Source: Micromussa lordhowensis (Eukaryota > Cnidaria > Anthozoa > Scleractinia > Lobophylliidae). From it: a stretch of DNA of 64,000 bases. Location of the stretch: contig OZ026596.1 of assembly GCA_964020085.1 (NCBI GenBank), positions 45,329,311-45,393,310 on the forward strand. Direction: 5' to 3'. Shown piece after piece: positions 24,284-35,200 of the stretch (its first letter is position 1; each line of letters starts with the position of its first letter). The position numbers and the translations under genes were made by a program. The notes under the pieces were generated by a model. The model did no database searches and had not been told where the DNA came from. It saw only the letters and a list, made by a program, of their open reading frames with translations.

Positions 24284-24929
24284 GATAGTGACAGAAAGGT
24301 TCACAGGATATTGCACTATGGACCAGAACTTTAAAACTTTAAAAGGCCATATTTAACTTGTAAAAGGAGATAAAAGACGATATATATGCATGTAATCCAG
24401 TTTTCAATCCTAGACAGATCTATAGTTGAGAAAAACTCAAGAAATTTGCAGATAATTAACTTTCGCCAAATACTACAAACAAAAACATTGTAAACATTGT
24501 CCTTATCCGCTTCTTTTGCCAAACCAGTTCAATGTTTTTTTAAAATGTTGGTAATACATGAGAAGTAATTTTGGCTAAAAAGAGAGAGAAAAACAACAGC
24601 ATTAAGAACTCGGGAGAGGCGGGAAAGAAGAAAGGTAGCTAACCCTTGTTAGATTGTTCTTGTCTCAGCAATTCTATTAAGAACGGTTATTTAACATAAA
24701 CAAGCAAAGTTATAAAATAATTTGAAACATATACCTATTTCTCGATGAGCTAGTTGTGTACGATGCCAGAAACTGAACTCGGCGGAAGCAGTATTGGACG
24801 CACATTAATCATTTTAACATTGCTAGCTGCCTGTTGCTTAACCAGTTGGCTATTGACATTAGTGAAGATATAAAAACAAAAGCCATTGTATATTCGACGG
24901 TACTACATTTAACCTTCCCATCATGCGCC

Positions 24930-25200
24930 ACGTGTATGTCGCACTGATTGTGATGGCTGCTGTAGTTTCTATGGCATGGTATAAAACAGTTATACAACAC
25001 TCTCTCATGGTATACCATGGGATAATTTGGTTTTATCAACTGGGTTGATAATGTGAATTGGCCACCGTAAAGAGATTCGGAAGCTGACGTTTCGAGCGTT
25101 AGCCCTTCGTCGGAGCGAAGGGATACCCCACTTGGCACTCTTGTTATAAACACGAGCCTTTCGATAAAATACAAGTGACTAGAGGGATATTCCGTAGTAT
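24930..25200 (-). mobile_element. Penelope-like terminal fragment
   Basis: Contains TTATCAACTGGGTTGATAA, GTGAATTGGCCACCGTAAAG and GACGTTTCGAGCGTTAGCCC, a repeat I recognise as widespread in cnidarian genomes and associated with Penelope-like elements. The hammerhead-like motif is described separately. No reverse transcriptase is nearby. It lies about 650 bp beyond the receptor-kinase stop codon. Confidence 0.5.
25083..25117 (-). ncRNA. Hammerhead-like motif with a core substitution
   Basis: Minus strand: GCT (helix I), core CCGACGA (25113-25107), one unpaired A, helix II GGGC-TAAC-GCTC, GAAA, palindromic ACGT, C, then AGC closing helix I. The core should be CUGANGA; here U4 is C, which should abolish activity. 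Its architecture matches the motif at 185-229, including the extra base after A9. Confidence 0.5.
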
Positions 25201-25760
25201 ACCACTCGAAAGCGTTGCATAACTAGTATGTAGCTTATTGTCTGTCTATATACTGATTTAAATATATTAAAACATAGTTTAATGTTACCTGTGATGAATC
25301 TGACATGATTTGTTTGCGGTTGTGGTCTAGCATCTGTTACCTGTGCTAGCTCCATCAGTGCAACTGTGCAAGAAATTATTATACCAACAGCATTTCAAAG
25401 CAATGATGACCCCCGCATTAATTACTGAAGCTGGTTATGACAGCAAGCTTCAAGTATTAATGTCAATATTTTTAAATATTTCAATATCACACCAGCTTTA
25501 GGCTTTCCACCTGTTAGTCAAACACAAAATGAATAATGACTCAATTTTTTTTTTTCTTAAATGACCAAACGAATATCGACCAAACAACTCAATAATTTTC
25601 ACAACATCAATCGTAAGTTGCAGAAAGTTTTGCTTCAGAAATATTAAACAATATTAAATACTTCCGTTTCAAAACACAGCCTCGCGGCATTTAATCAAAG
25701 AAACATTTCAATCGAGCAAAAGCACACAGACATAAAATTCACATCTAACTTGTTAAACGT

Positions 25761-26114
25761 TTAGCTCATGCATCTAACTTCAAAACATTCAGCTTGTGAA
25801 ATGGCTATCTTTGATGAAGGTGTGAGGTTATGTTTTCCTCCTCTACGTTCTGCTTCTCCTACCTCCGCGTCGTTGCATTTCTCTAAACGAAAATGGGTAC
25901 GTTTCGGAGTACTTGTTCGGGCTTCATGCTCTTTAAGTAAACTACAGAAGAACAGCATTTACTACACCTGAACTTCAATGTAACAAGCCATGTGCACTCC
26001 AGAAATAGAATGCCTCTATTTAGATGCTTACCTTCGATCGACAATCATCGACTTTGTCGACTGAAAAGTGTTTTGAAGATGGAAGGGGTCTTCATCATCT
26101 GGAAACTCCGCCAT
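25761..26114 (-). CDS. Candidate two-exon small protein, 87 residues
   Basis: Not recognised. On the minus strand an ATG in a good context (GAAAATGG, 26114-26112) opens MAEFPDDEDPFHLQNTFQST. The exon ends in phase 2 at a GTAAGC donor (26032). A 90-bp intron ends at TTCTTCTGTAG, and the second exon (25941-25761) continues in frame as SLLKEHEARTSTPKRTHFRL... to a TAA. The product would be hydrophilic, with an acidic N-terminus, a Lys/Arg-rich middle and no signal peptide or membrane segment. A GTAGGA inside exon 2 could be an alternative donor leading to further exons. The combination of start context, donor and retained frame supports a real gene, but without homology it is unproven. Confidence 0.4.
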
Positions 26115-26745
26115 TTTCGAGGGAAAAACGATTTTCACATTGTCGAGCTGTTTCACCTCACTTGCTACCAGCTCCCACTCGCGCCCCTTTGCTCACTCCC
26201 AGTCTCCCAATCGCTCTTTGCGCTAAGAACGAAAAAGAAAAGCCTGTGGAGGAGGCAGTTGCAATTGTTTTAAATAATGGAATTTCAGCGGAAATCTATA
26301 AATAGATTATTAATAAAAGTGACATAATTCCTATTCATCTGTGTCAATTTATTGCCTGTCATTTATGAACTGTCAAGACAACAATTCTCAATCCAAACGC
26401 TTCACTGTCAACTGGCAATGGCCATGACATTGCATATTAACTGAACTGACAACAGCAGTTATGGAGTTGCTTTTCCATGTCTCATCAAAATAATCCAAAC
26501 TATCATTTATTCTTACCCTTTAAAACTGATGACAATTTAGCTCTCCAAACAGATTATTACACAGTTCCAACGCCAGTCCATTTTTTGTTGTTATAATCTT
26601 GTAGTACGAACCTTTTTTTCGGTATTTTCAGAATGCATGAAATCTCAGGACGACGTGGTGTAGCTGGTTTGTGCAACGAAAACAAAAATCGTAGTTGCAA
26701 AACTGATTTTTAAAATCTGAGTTTTGGAAACAAAATACATGCTTT

Positions 26746-26818
26746 CGCCCAACGTGGGGCTCGAACCCACGACCCTGAGATTAAGAGTCTCATGCTCTAC
26801 CGACTGAGCTAGCCGGGC
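26746..26818 (-). tRNA. tRNA-Lys(CUU)
   Basis: The minus strand gives a canonical 73-nt tRNA. The acceptor stem is GCCCGGC/GTTGGGC with discriminator G. The D arm is AGCTCAGTCGGTAGAGC (A box). The anticodon stem-loop is GAGAC-TCTTAAT-CTC with anticodon CTT. The T arm is GTGGGTTCGAGCCCCAC (B box). It has no intron and no genomic CCA. All stems pair. Confidence 0.95.
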
Positions 26819-26831
26819 AAACTGTAGAAGG

Positions 26832-27288
26832 CCCTGTCCACTTTAATCCGTTTTGAAACGAAAACGGAGCTGTTTTGCTCCGGATACGGCTATCGTCCAC
26901 ACTACAACGCCGAAAACGATTACCGAAAACGGAGGCATTCGAAAACGCTCTCCAGAGTGGAGCGATTTGAAAACGATGCTTTATGAAAACGCTGTTTTCT
27001 AGCGTGGACGGAGAAAACCATGCTATCCGAAAACGGTGGCGTCATCAAAATAGACAGACCGGGCGCCAGACCACTCGACCATGAGTACCCAAAATAGCGA
27101 ACAGACTATCAACATATGGCGCCCAATTTCGCGGTCCGATATATTGAAATGCGTTTTCAAACGGATACGGCGTTGTACTGTGGACAGGCGAAAACGATAC
27201 GAAAACGATAAGTTGGGACGCAAGTCTTTTTGAAAACGGAGCAAAACAGCTCCGTTTTCGTTTGAAAACGGATTAGTGTGGACAGGGT
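26832..27288. mobile_element. TIR MITE rich in GAAAACG motifs (family C)
   Basis: The left end CCCTGTCCACTTTAATCCGT and the reverse complement of the right end CCCTGTCCACACTAATCCGT are near-identical. Inverted similarity continues through GAAAACGGAGCTGTTTTGCTCC. The interior is full of GAAAACG/CGTTTTC. Its absence from the sister locus near 30565 supports insertion after the duplication. A family relative is at 53147-53572. Confidence 0.75.
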
Positions 27289-28204
27289 CTAGTACTGTTT
27301 AAATTCCTCTAACCACTTGGTGTCATGCAAATACTGATTGATCAGGATGAACTGAGAGATAAGCAGACAACGTAAATACCCGGATGAGTATCTTCGCAAG
27401 TTGTCTCTTCTGATAGATTGATAAGCTTTCTTCAAGATGCACTGATTGGTGGAAATTTTAATTAATTATTAACAGTGGAAGAACTAATGATATCAGTGAG
27501 ACACTTATTTTCCGGAACTTCCACTTTTATTTGCATGTTGAAAACGCTGCGTCTGCTGTATTTTGAGGCTACGAAAACTGTTGCGACTTGTTTTCTATTG
27601 TTTTTTTGGCACTCTGTTTTTGAATTGGGTGTTCTTTTTTGGAGAAGCTATCCTACCTAATCAAAGCATACAAATATTGCCTTTATCATTGATCTGAACT
27701 GGGGAACTAATTATAAGGTCTGAAAGAGGACATTAATTTAGGGGTCAGGTCTCAAATAGGGTGTCGAAGTTTTTGTCAGGTCATAAATAGGGTTGGGAAA
27801 ATTGCATACTTTGGTCTTACATAGGGTAAGGGTGAATCAGGCCGCGCACTCCACACAAATTTCTTTGGGGGTACCCCTCCGCCCCTGGCGGGGGAGGATG
27901 GTAAGAATACTTTAAGGTGTTGTGAAATAGATAAAGAAACAGCAAATTGACTGAGTTTACATGCTAGCACTTCCTCTAAATTAATGCAGGCGTAAAATAT
28001 TCCTTGAGTAATTTGTTGAGTAGCAGGTGAGCACGAGTTCCGGTGATTGCAAATTAAATATTCAGGCAGTTCGGGCTGAAATGTTGTTTTAGTTTCATAA
28101 TTATGCGTTGTGCCCAACCAGGGCACACAAGTTAACGATAGTAGCTGCATTCTTGCACTGGGAAAGAATAAAGACATCAAGCAAAAAAAAGAAACAAACA
28201 AACA

Positions 28205-28220
28205 ACTGAGCTAGCCGGGC
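28205..28220 (-). pseudogene. tRNA-Lys 5' fragment
   Basis: The minus strand reads GCCCGGCTAGCTCAGT, identical to the first 16 nt of the intact tRNA-Lys at 26746-26818. A 3' tRNA end (GTCGCCCAACGTG on the + strand) is found alone at about 31197-31209. Both look like debris of copied or recombined tRNA-Lys loci. Confidence 0.55.
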
Positions 28221-28684
28221 GCCTAGTAAACAGCCTAAATATAAATTAAGAAATATTTTAAAGAAGTAGATTAATCCAATCTGTGAGCAACTTAATCAAA
28301 GAGACAATGACACATGAATTCTGCGTCTCTAATGTAAATAGAACGTTTGTGCTGTGTTTTCAATAAGCGCTGTTCTGTTGCCTTCATTGATATGAATGAA
28401 GCGTCAATATTCTTAGAAAATAAAAGGGCGGGAGGAACTGTGACGTCATAACCGTGTTACAAAGCTTAAGCTTAACACGCGACCTTCAATGAAAGCACAG
28501 CGCGGGCGTGATGTAAGTATAACGTTTGTGCTGTGTTTATAATACGCGCTGTTCTGTTGCCTATGACAATAAATGAGAGCGCAGTGCGTCATGTTATCAC
28601 AAATTGTTAAGTAGACGTCTAAACGGATCTTATACATTCTCTGTCCACAAGCCAGTATGCAGAGTCCGAGCGATTGAAAGAAGT

Positions 28685-28857
28685 GCTAATAGGCCATTTG
28701 CGATATATTAAAATTCTAACATGGCTTCGAGGGTTGGGGGAATAAGACAAAATAAATTAATTATTCATCCCTCAACCTCGATGTGATTTCTTCTGTTTGA
28801 TTTTCCCAAGCCTCGGAGCCAAGTTAGAATTTCAATATACATCGGAAATGGTCTATT
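28685..28857. repeat. Hairpin MITE family D, copy 1
   Basis: ATAGGCCATTTGCGATATATTAAAATTCTAACATGGCT pairs with the reverse complement AAGCCTCGGAGCCAAGTTAGAATTTCAATATAC...ATGGTCTAT. A related copy is at 47155-47355. Confidence 0.6.
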
Positions 28858-28860
28858 TAA

Positions 28861-28934
<74 letters not shown>

Positions 28935-29117
28935 AATCATCTCATATCCAACAAGCGAGAGTGGAATAATTGTTTTATTAAAAACGCCCTCAAAATATAG
29001 AAAACTAGACTACAATTAAAATAGAAAGGCCCAAAAAATCATGCATACGCTCGTCATTTTTGTAGATCATGGTATAATGGCTCATATACCATGATGGCTA
29101 AGCCAATGAAAACTCTC

Positions 29118-29151
<34 letters not shown>

Positions 29152-29335
29152 TAACAATTATTAAAACCTGGATCATTGGATAATGCAATTCGAGAGTTTT
29201 CATTGGCTTAGCCATCATGGTATATGAGCCATTATACCATGATCTACAAAAATGGGGATCGTATGCGGTTTTTTTTGGTCCTCTTTGTTTTTATTGTAGT
29301 CTAGTTTTCTATTTTTGGGGGTGTTTTTAATAAAA

Positions 29336-29367
<32 letters not shown>

Positions 29368-29368
29368 C

Positions 29369-29447
<79 letters not shown>

Positions 29448-29453
29448 TTAATT
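28858..29453. repeat. Near-perfect ~595-bp palindrome
   Basis: The two arms, each about 295 bp, are almost exact reverse complements, starting AACAATTATTCCATGAGCGC and centred near 29156. Each arm carries a smaller hairpin (TTGGATATGAGATGAT...ATCATCTCATATCCAA) and TGGATCATTGG. A single-arm copy is at 55719-56013. A decayed left-arm copy follows at 29462-29655. No coding potential. Confidence 0.9.
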
Positions 29454-29461
29454 ATAATTCC

Positions 29462-29655
29462 GAGAGCGGGCGTTGGTTATCAGATCACTGGTAGATAGTC
29501 AACGAGGTGCGTAGCTCGCAAAGTTGACTAAGGTCTGCAAACAGGTGGCCAAACCAAAACAACGGGAGTAATATATTAGACTCCAAAGATCAGGGAACAA
29601 TGATAGCTAAGCCAATGAAAACTCCCATGATCCAGTTTTTAATAATAAATGATGG
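29462..29655. repeat. Decayed arm of the palindrome family
   Basis: Shares GCTAAGCCAATGAAAACTC and ATGATCCAGTTTTTAATAATAA with the left arm at about 29095-29152, plus a diverged GCGTTGG.TAT hairpin start. About a third is deleted. Confidence 0.5.
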
Positions 29656-29699
29656 GTCGACTGTATATCGTAGGTCTATTTAAAGTGATCAGAGCACAT

Positions 29700-30200
29700 T
29701 TCTAACATGACTCTCAAATTTAAGGTCGCCATCACGTCAACAAGGTTGTGGACGAGGGAGAAGAACAGCTGAGTGAAGAGGATAACGATGATGACAACGC
29801 CGGCCGCATAAGCAAGTTGCTTAAAGCAAATTAATGAATTCAAACCTTGGGGAAAAAGATGACGACGATGATGATGACAATGACGATGGTGTCCGTATGA
29901 GCAAGTTGATGAGCTCAAAAGTATAAGAAGTAAACGTCCCTCGAAATTTAAGCCTCCAAATCGGAAGGACTTTGAATAGGACAAGATAAACATATTTCGA
30001 TATGAGCAATCAAAGGACGTTAAATCGAATCACACAAGATGGTTAGAGAACGCAAGCTAAACTGTCAAGGTTGGACTCCATTTTGCAATAGAGTTTGTTT
30101 AATCGATCTAAGCATTGTAATCTGCATGCACGTTGCAAGAAACGCAATTGCATGTTTGCGTTTGATAATTAGTCTTTTGTATCAATTTGATTGTCAATAG
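29700..30200. other. Gene-free stretch with short acidic-codon runs
   Basis: Two GAT/GAC-rich runs (about 29785-29800 and 29860-29890) would read as Asp-rich peptides, each followed by an SKL-like motif, but stops separate them and there is no start or splice context. I see no gene here. Confidence 0.4.
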
Positions 30201-30985
30201 CAGTTATCATTGCCCAGCTCCAACTACTGACTATTACACAGCTCTTCATGGACTGCATCATGTTTGTTTTTGTCATCATAAATATTTTCCACTACAAACC
30301 TTTCTCGGTATTTTCAGGATGCACGAAACCCCAGGGTAACACGGTTTAACTCCACCTTAGACGTGGTCGTGGTAACTTACATATGACGGAAACCTGGGAA
30401 TGATAGGTTCAGTAACTGGCTTGTACAACGAGAACAAGATAATGATTGCAAAACAGATTTCGGAAGCAAAATAAATACTGTCGCCCAACGTGGGGCTCGA
30501 ACCCACGACACTGAGATTAAGAGTCTCGTGCTAGATCTACCGACTGAGCTAGCCGGGCAAACGGTGAGGTCCTAATAATAACGTTACGTTCCTATATAGC
30601 CACCTGTTGTCATGCAATACTCAATGAATAACGAAGTTGAACTGAAAGATAAGCAGGCATCCTGAGTAATAGATTGATAAACCTTTCTCAAGAGGCAATA
30701 ATTGGTGGAAATTATTAATTTTACAATGTTATCTCATATGCTAGACACTAATTCGGCGGAACTTCCACTTTTATTCGCCCTTTGTAAACACTACCTCTAC
30801 TGTATTTTAGGGCTAGTAAAATTTTTCTGACTTGTTTTCTACCACTTTGAAACAGTAAATACCTCTCAGCCTGAGAGGTAGTGGACGATGCCTGAGTTAA
30901 CGCTACTACCGATTGGTCCGCCCGCATCAGTAGGGTCGTTGGATTGCGCATTTTAAACCTTACAGAAGGCGTTTGAATTGGGTAG
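30200..30985. repeat. Duplicated tRNA-Lys locus, copy 2
   Basis: Counterpart of 26530-27635 without the MITE. It contains the broken tRNA-Lys at 30482-30558 and the same flanking anchors through CGGAACTTCCACTTTTATT and GAATTGGGT. Confidence 0.65.
30482..30558 (-). pseudogene. tRNA-Lys(CUU) pseudogene, 4-nt insertion in D arm
   Basis: Reads as the tRNA-Lys at 26746-26818 except for an extra TCTA after GGTAGA (77 nt instead of 73) and a few substitutions (GCACGAGAC, CAGTGTCG). The insertion duplicates neighbouring bases and breaks the 3' side of the D stem and the A box. Anticodon CTT and the T arm are intact. Probably not functional. Confidence 0.85.
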
Positions 30986-31209
30986 CGGAAAATGGCGGAA
31001 ATTACAATGCTAAGAAGGGCGCGCTTGTTATGGAATTTTAAAAAAAGTCCAACGATTAATGATTTACGCGTATGGCATTTGCACGTAGAATCCACGAGAA
31101 TAATTTAAAGGCAAATGTATAGATATTGTCGAATCGTGATAAATGTCAATCCTATAGTCCTCAAATTTGATCATGATCTGCAAAATCAGAAGGAATGTCG
31201 CCCAACGTG

Positions 31210-32240
31210 TTAATAACAAAGTTTAACTTTATAAAATAATGTGAAACATTCTCTTATGAAACTTTCTCTAAACGGCAATACTTATGCTAATACCCCTAAC
31301 CAAACAACAGAAACAGTGCCAGCTGCATGTGCGATGCTAACAATATTTCTGAAAGAAGCTATGTGTGTCGTATCCCGCCTGCAGTCTGGCTTCAAAATTA
31401 CACACGCTATAATCTAAGATTCCCAAACAAGAGCACTTTCAACCTAAAATCGGCCGAAATATAAGAATATTCGGCCTGGGCTGAAAAAACAATATCCTTA
31501 TATACAAAACTTGAGTGTAACAAAGGAAACCGAGGTCAAGAATAGAAGAGCAGAGGTCTCGAGAATATTTGCTATAAGAACTGTTGGGCCAACCGGACTC
31601 GGCTGATCAGATAAGTCCAGGTTGTGCTAAAAGGTACTAAAGAGGGAGCTGAGTCAATAAGTGGAGATACATGCATAGGACCGTGCGGATTGCACTTCGG
31701 ACCAGCTCAATAGCGCATGACAAGAGACTTAATCTGCATGTATATGTGCCTTCTACAAATGTAGCTGAATCAGAAGAGAAACATGAACGTATTGAGAATT
31801 GAACTCAATGGTTGAAGTAGCTTGAAGGTACTTTTCAGTCCGTCTATCTTTTAAGTTCTCTTTCGAATTCTATCTATTCTGATCTCACACTGGTTGATAG
31901 ACATTGTCAGCGTTTCAACCAAATTAAACTTCACGCTATATATTAAAACGGTGTGACTCATGAGGCTTCCCTTTCAGAATTTGTCTAGCCCAGTAAAATT
32001 GGTGCCACAGAACAATAGGAAACAAACGGCGCCCTGCTCCGATGACATATTGATTAAAACACCTTTTGAATCAACGCACCATTGATTTCGTTTGTTTGTG
32101 GTCTCACGGCTTCTTTATGACAGCTGGTTACTGTCAATATAAGTTGACATCCCTAGCGGGGGAGTGAGATGGTAGCTCATTCAAGCGTACTGTAATCAGT
32201 CTCCATTTTAAGAAAAGCGGCAAAGAAGATGAAAAACGAA
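31210..32240. other. Intergenic region upstream of the TSP1 gene
   Basis: No gene seen. A repeat with GGCCGAAATATAAGAATATTCGGCC (about 31450-31520) is related to a segment near 56540-56610. The last few hundred bases before the ATG at 32242 should hold the promoter, but I cannot point to a clear TATA box or initiator. Confidence 0.4.
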
Positions 32241-32241
32241 G

Positions 32242-35200
32242 ATGAGAAAAAAGTTCAAGGCGACAGGTGTCGGCTTATACTTTGTGCTGTTAGTATATGC
32301 GAGTGTGATCGACTTCGGAAAAGGACACAGCTCAAGGCTAGAGGTCAAACATGAAGGTATTCATAAACACTTATTTCATGCGCTTTTCATGCACCCACGG
32401 TTAATAGGTTGATAGGTTAAGTAACAAGGAAATTGTAAAAGTGTGCTTGCAAAGCTTGGTATATTGTTTATTCGGTTGTAGCAGACAGGCAGACAGTTGG
32501 AGAAATAGAAAAGTTACTTTAAAATTCGCTCAAGTCTGATTTTATCCAGTCAGTGATCCGTCATTCAAACTTAACTCGGGCAAGACAACTGAACGCTACA
32601 ATGACCAGCATTCCCGTAAAGTCTAACTGAAAAAACCTAAGCAACTTGATTATCTAGTCGTTTTAGTGGCGATTAAAGCTTTAACGTTGAGTTACACGTA
32701 TGTGAAAAAAATTACCTTGATTTAGCCCAAGTGCTAGGGGGCGAACAATCCGACATGACAAAATATGTCAGTCAATTTGAACATAACAAGGTGGCAGGAG
32801 GCAGACCTGAGTTGGTAATTTAAGACTAGTTATGGCTAGACCTGATAAATTAATAAGATTCACATTCATCGTTTTTCTCCTATTATCTACCGTTAGAGTT
32901 AAATTAAGAACCTTACAGGCATTATCTTTATATATTAACCTACTTCCACAACTAATCTCTTTTGAAACAAGGTACTACCATCAGTTAGCGCCGTTCTCCC
33001 TAACAGGTAGCCCCTAAACATTTCCTACGGCCGGGCTACCCAACAGTTTATCGGTATCGACAGATGGTGATATGTCTTTGCCGTGCCGTCACAACGTAAC
33101 GCACTAATGCTGAATTGTATTCCTCGGTTGAGAGAAGTACTGTGATACTAAAATGTTTTCTTCAAGATCCTAATACAGCACCCCAGGACAAGCTCAAAAC
33201 CAGATAGATCCCTCTACATAACAAACGCAAAACGAGGCCCTGTAACTATAACACAAAACTAGATTAGTTACTAAGTCCACTTATAAGATTTTCTATTTAT
33301 ACGTATCTGTTTTTCTTGATCTTTTATTTATTGAAAAAACAGACATGCATTACGGCTCCCTGCCTGCGCTTCAGCCATGCGTTATAACCTAAACGCCCTT
33401 ATATGTCTCAAGGAAAGCAACGAGATGTTATCAGTAGTTATCCGAATCCCAGTCCAGTCCAAACATGAGCCAGAGATAATTGCTTATTACTGAGATTCAA
33501 GGAAATTCATCAGAGATATTTCATTGTTACATTATTTCCAGGTCTTCTTTCTTTCTATAAACAAAATTGATCTGTTTTATTTTGTTTAATCTCAATAGTA
33601 CAACTTTCCTCCGACGGAGTTACAGGAGGAAGGTATTTAGCAGCGTTAAAGTTTCCGAAGAAAAATCATGCTCAGGTTCACTTCCGACCTTTGTCAAGTG
33701 AAGAAATTTTGGAAGTAATAGATGAAAACAAAGTGCAATCTTCTGATAATGACGTTGGAACGGCTGAACCGGTTTCTGCCTCACTTGTTGAAATCGTGAA
33801 AGAAAAAAGTCCAAATCAAGTTAAAAACAATGACTTTAAACAGCCTTTGCAAACCAAGAATTCTTCAATTTCCTTGGCGATCTTTTCATTTCCTCAGCAC
33901 AACGTACATGCTTTGCAGGCAGGTCATCATAAGTTAAAACAGAAGTCTACAAGAGTCCATCCGGCCTCCAGCAAGTCAAAGATTATTACTCGAGTATCTA
34001 TTCCCGGAAAGCATCGTTTGTTTAATACATACCATGCCGGGTCTAATTGGACAAAATTACTTTTATCTCGGAAATTTACCTCTCTGAAACACAACGCCTT
34101 TCGAGAAAGTGCATTACAGCTATCCAACAACATAAATGTAACAGATGAAGCGAGGAAACGAATAAATCAAATGGAACGCGATCAAGCGAGTTCTCGTGAT
34201 ATTCTGGAAGCATTCATTTCTCGGATGGGACTTAACGTAACTTCAGACCTCCACCGCAAGCCTTCTCCGCGGATAAGTGTGAAAGAAAAGTTGTACCACC
34301 CGAGTCCATTTAATAATGTTCTATCAAACAAGGTAAACACGTATTTACCACCAAAAAAGACTTCTTTGCAAAAAACATCAACTGGGAGAGGAAGTTACAG
34401 GAGCTTTCACTTTGCAAGAAAATCTTCTAGTTTGTCTGATTCATCAGTGCAGTCACCCATTGTCATTAAAGGTGTGCCCTTAGAAAAGATAGAGAAGACA
34501 AGTCCGCTAAAACCAAACGTTTTCGACAGCTTATCAGATATAAAATTCCTTAACAGTAAAAAAAACTCGACATTAAAGAGTGGAAAAAAGTATGGAAATA
34601 ACAGCACCAATCTGAGCATTTTGAATTCTTCGCTGAGAGACAAAGATGATCATTTTTTAGATCACATTGGGACAGGACGTGACAAATCTGGAGTCGGGAC
34701 ACGTCCTAACAGCCAAGAGTTACCTCTAAGACCTAAGAGCAAAAATATTATGACAGGACGTGATAAATCTGGACTCGGGACACGTCCTAACGGCCAAGTA
34801 TTACCTCTAAGACCTAGTGTTAACAACACACAGACGAAAGCCACAATGACACAACTGAAGAATAATAAAAGCCAAGACAAGAGCAAAAATATTATGACAG
34901 GACGTGATAAATCTGGACTAGCGACACGTCCTAACAGCGAAGTATTACATCTAAGACCTAGTGTTAACAACACACAGACGAAAGTCACAATGACACAGCA
35001 GAAGATTAATAAAAGCCAGAACAAGAGCAAAAATATTAAGACAGGACGTGACAAATCTGGACTCGGCACAAGTCCTAACAGCCAAGTATTACATCTAAGA
35101 CCTAGTGTTAACAACACACAGACGAAAGCCACAATGACACAGCAGAGGATTAATAAAAGCCAGAACAAGAGCAAAAATATTATGACAGGACGTGACAAAT

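Larger units (their letters stand above)
26530..27635. repeat. Duplicated tRNA-Lys locus, copy 1 (with MITE inserted)
   Basis: Flanks of the intact tRNA-Lys match those of the broken copy at 30200-30985 in the same order: TCGGTATTTTCAG.ATGCA, the tRNA, TGTCATGCAA, AGATTGATAA, ATTGGTGGAAAT, GGAACTTCCACTTTTATT and GAATTGGGT. Copy 1 is longer because of the MITE at 26832-27288. Confidence 0.65.

Noticed and set aside
29700..30000. Asp-rich coding-like stretches resembling an acidic tail
   Set aside because: Short GAT/GAC runs broken by stops, no start, no splice sites, no link to a gene.
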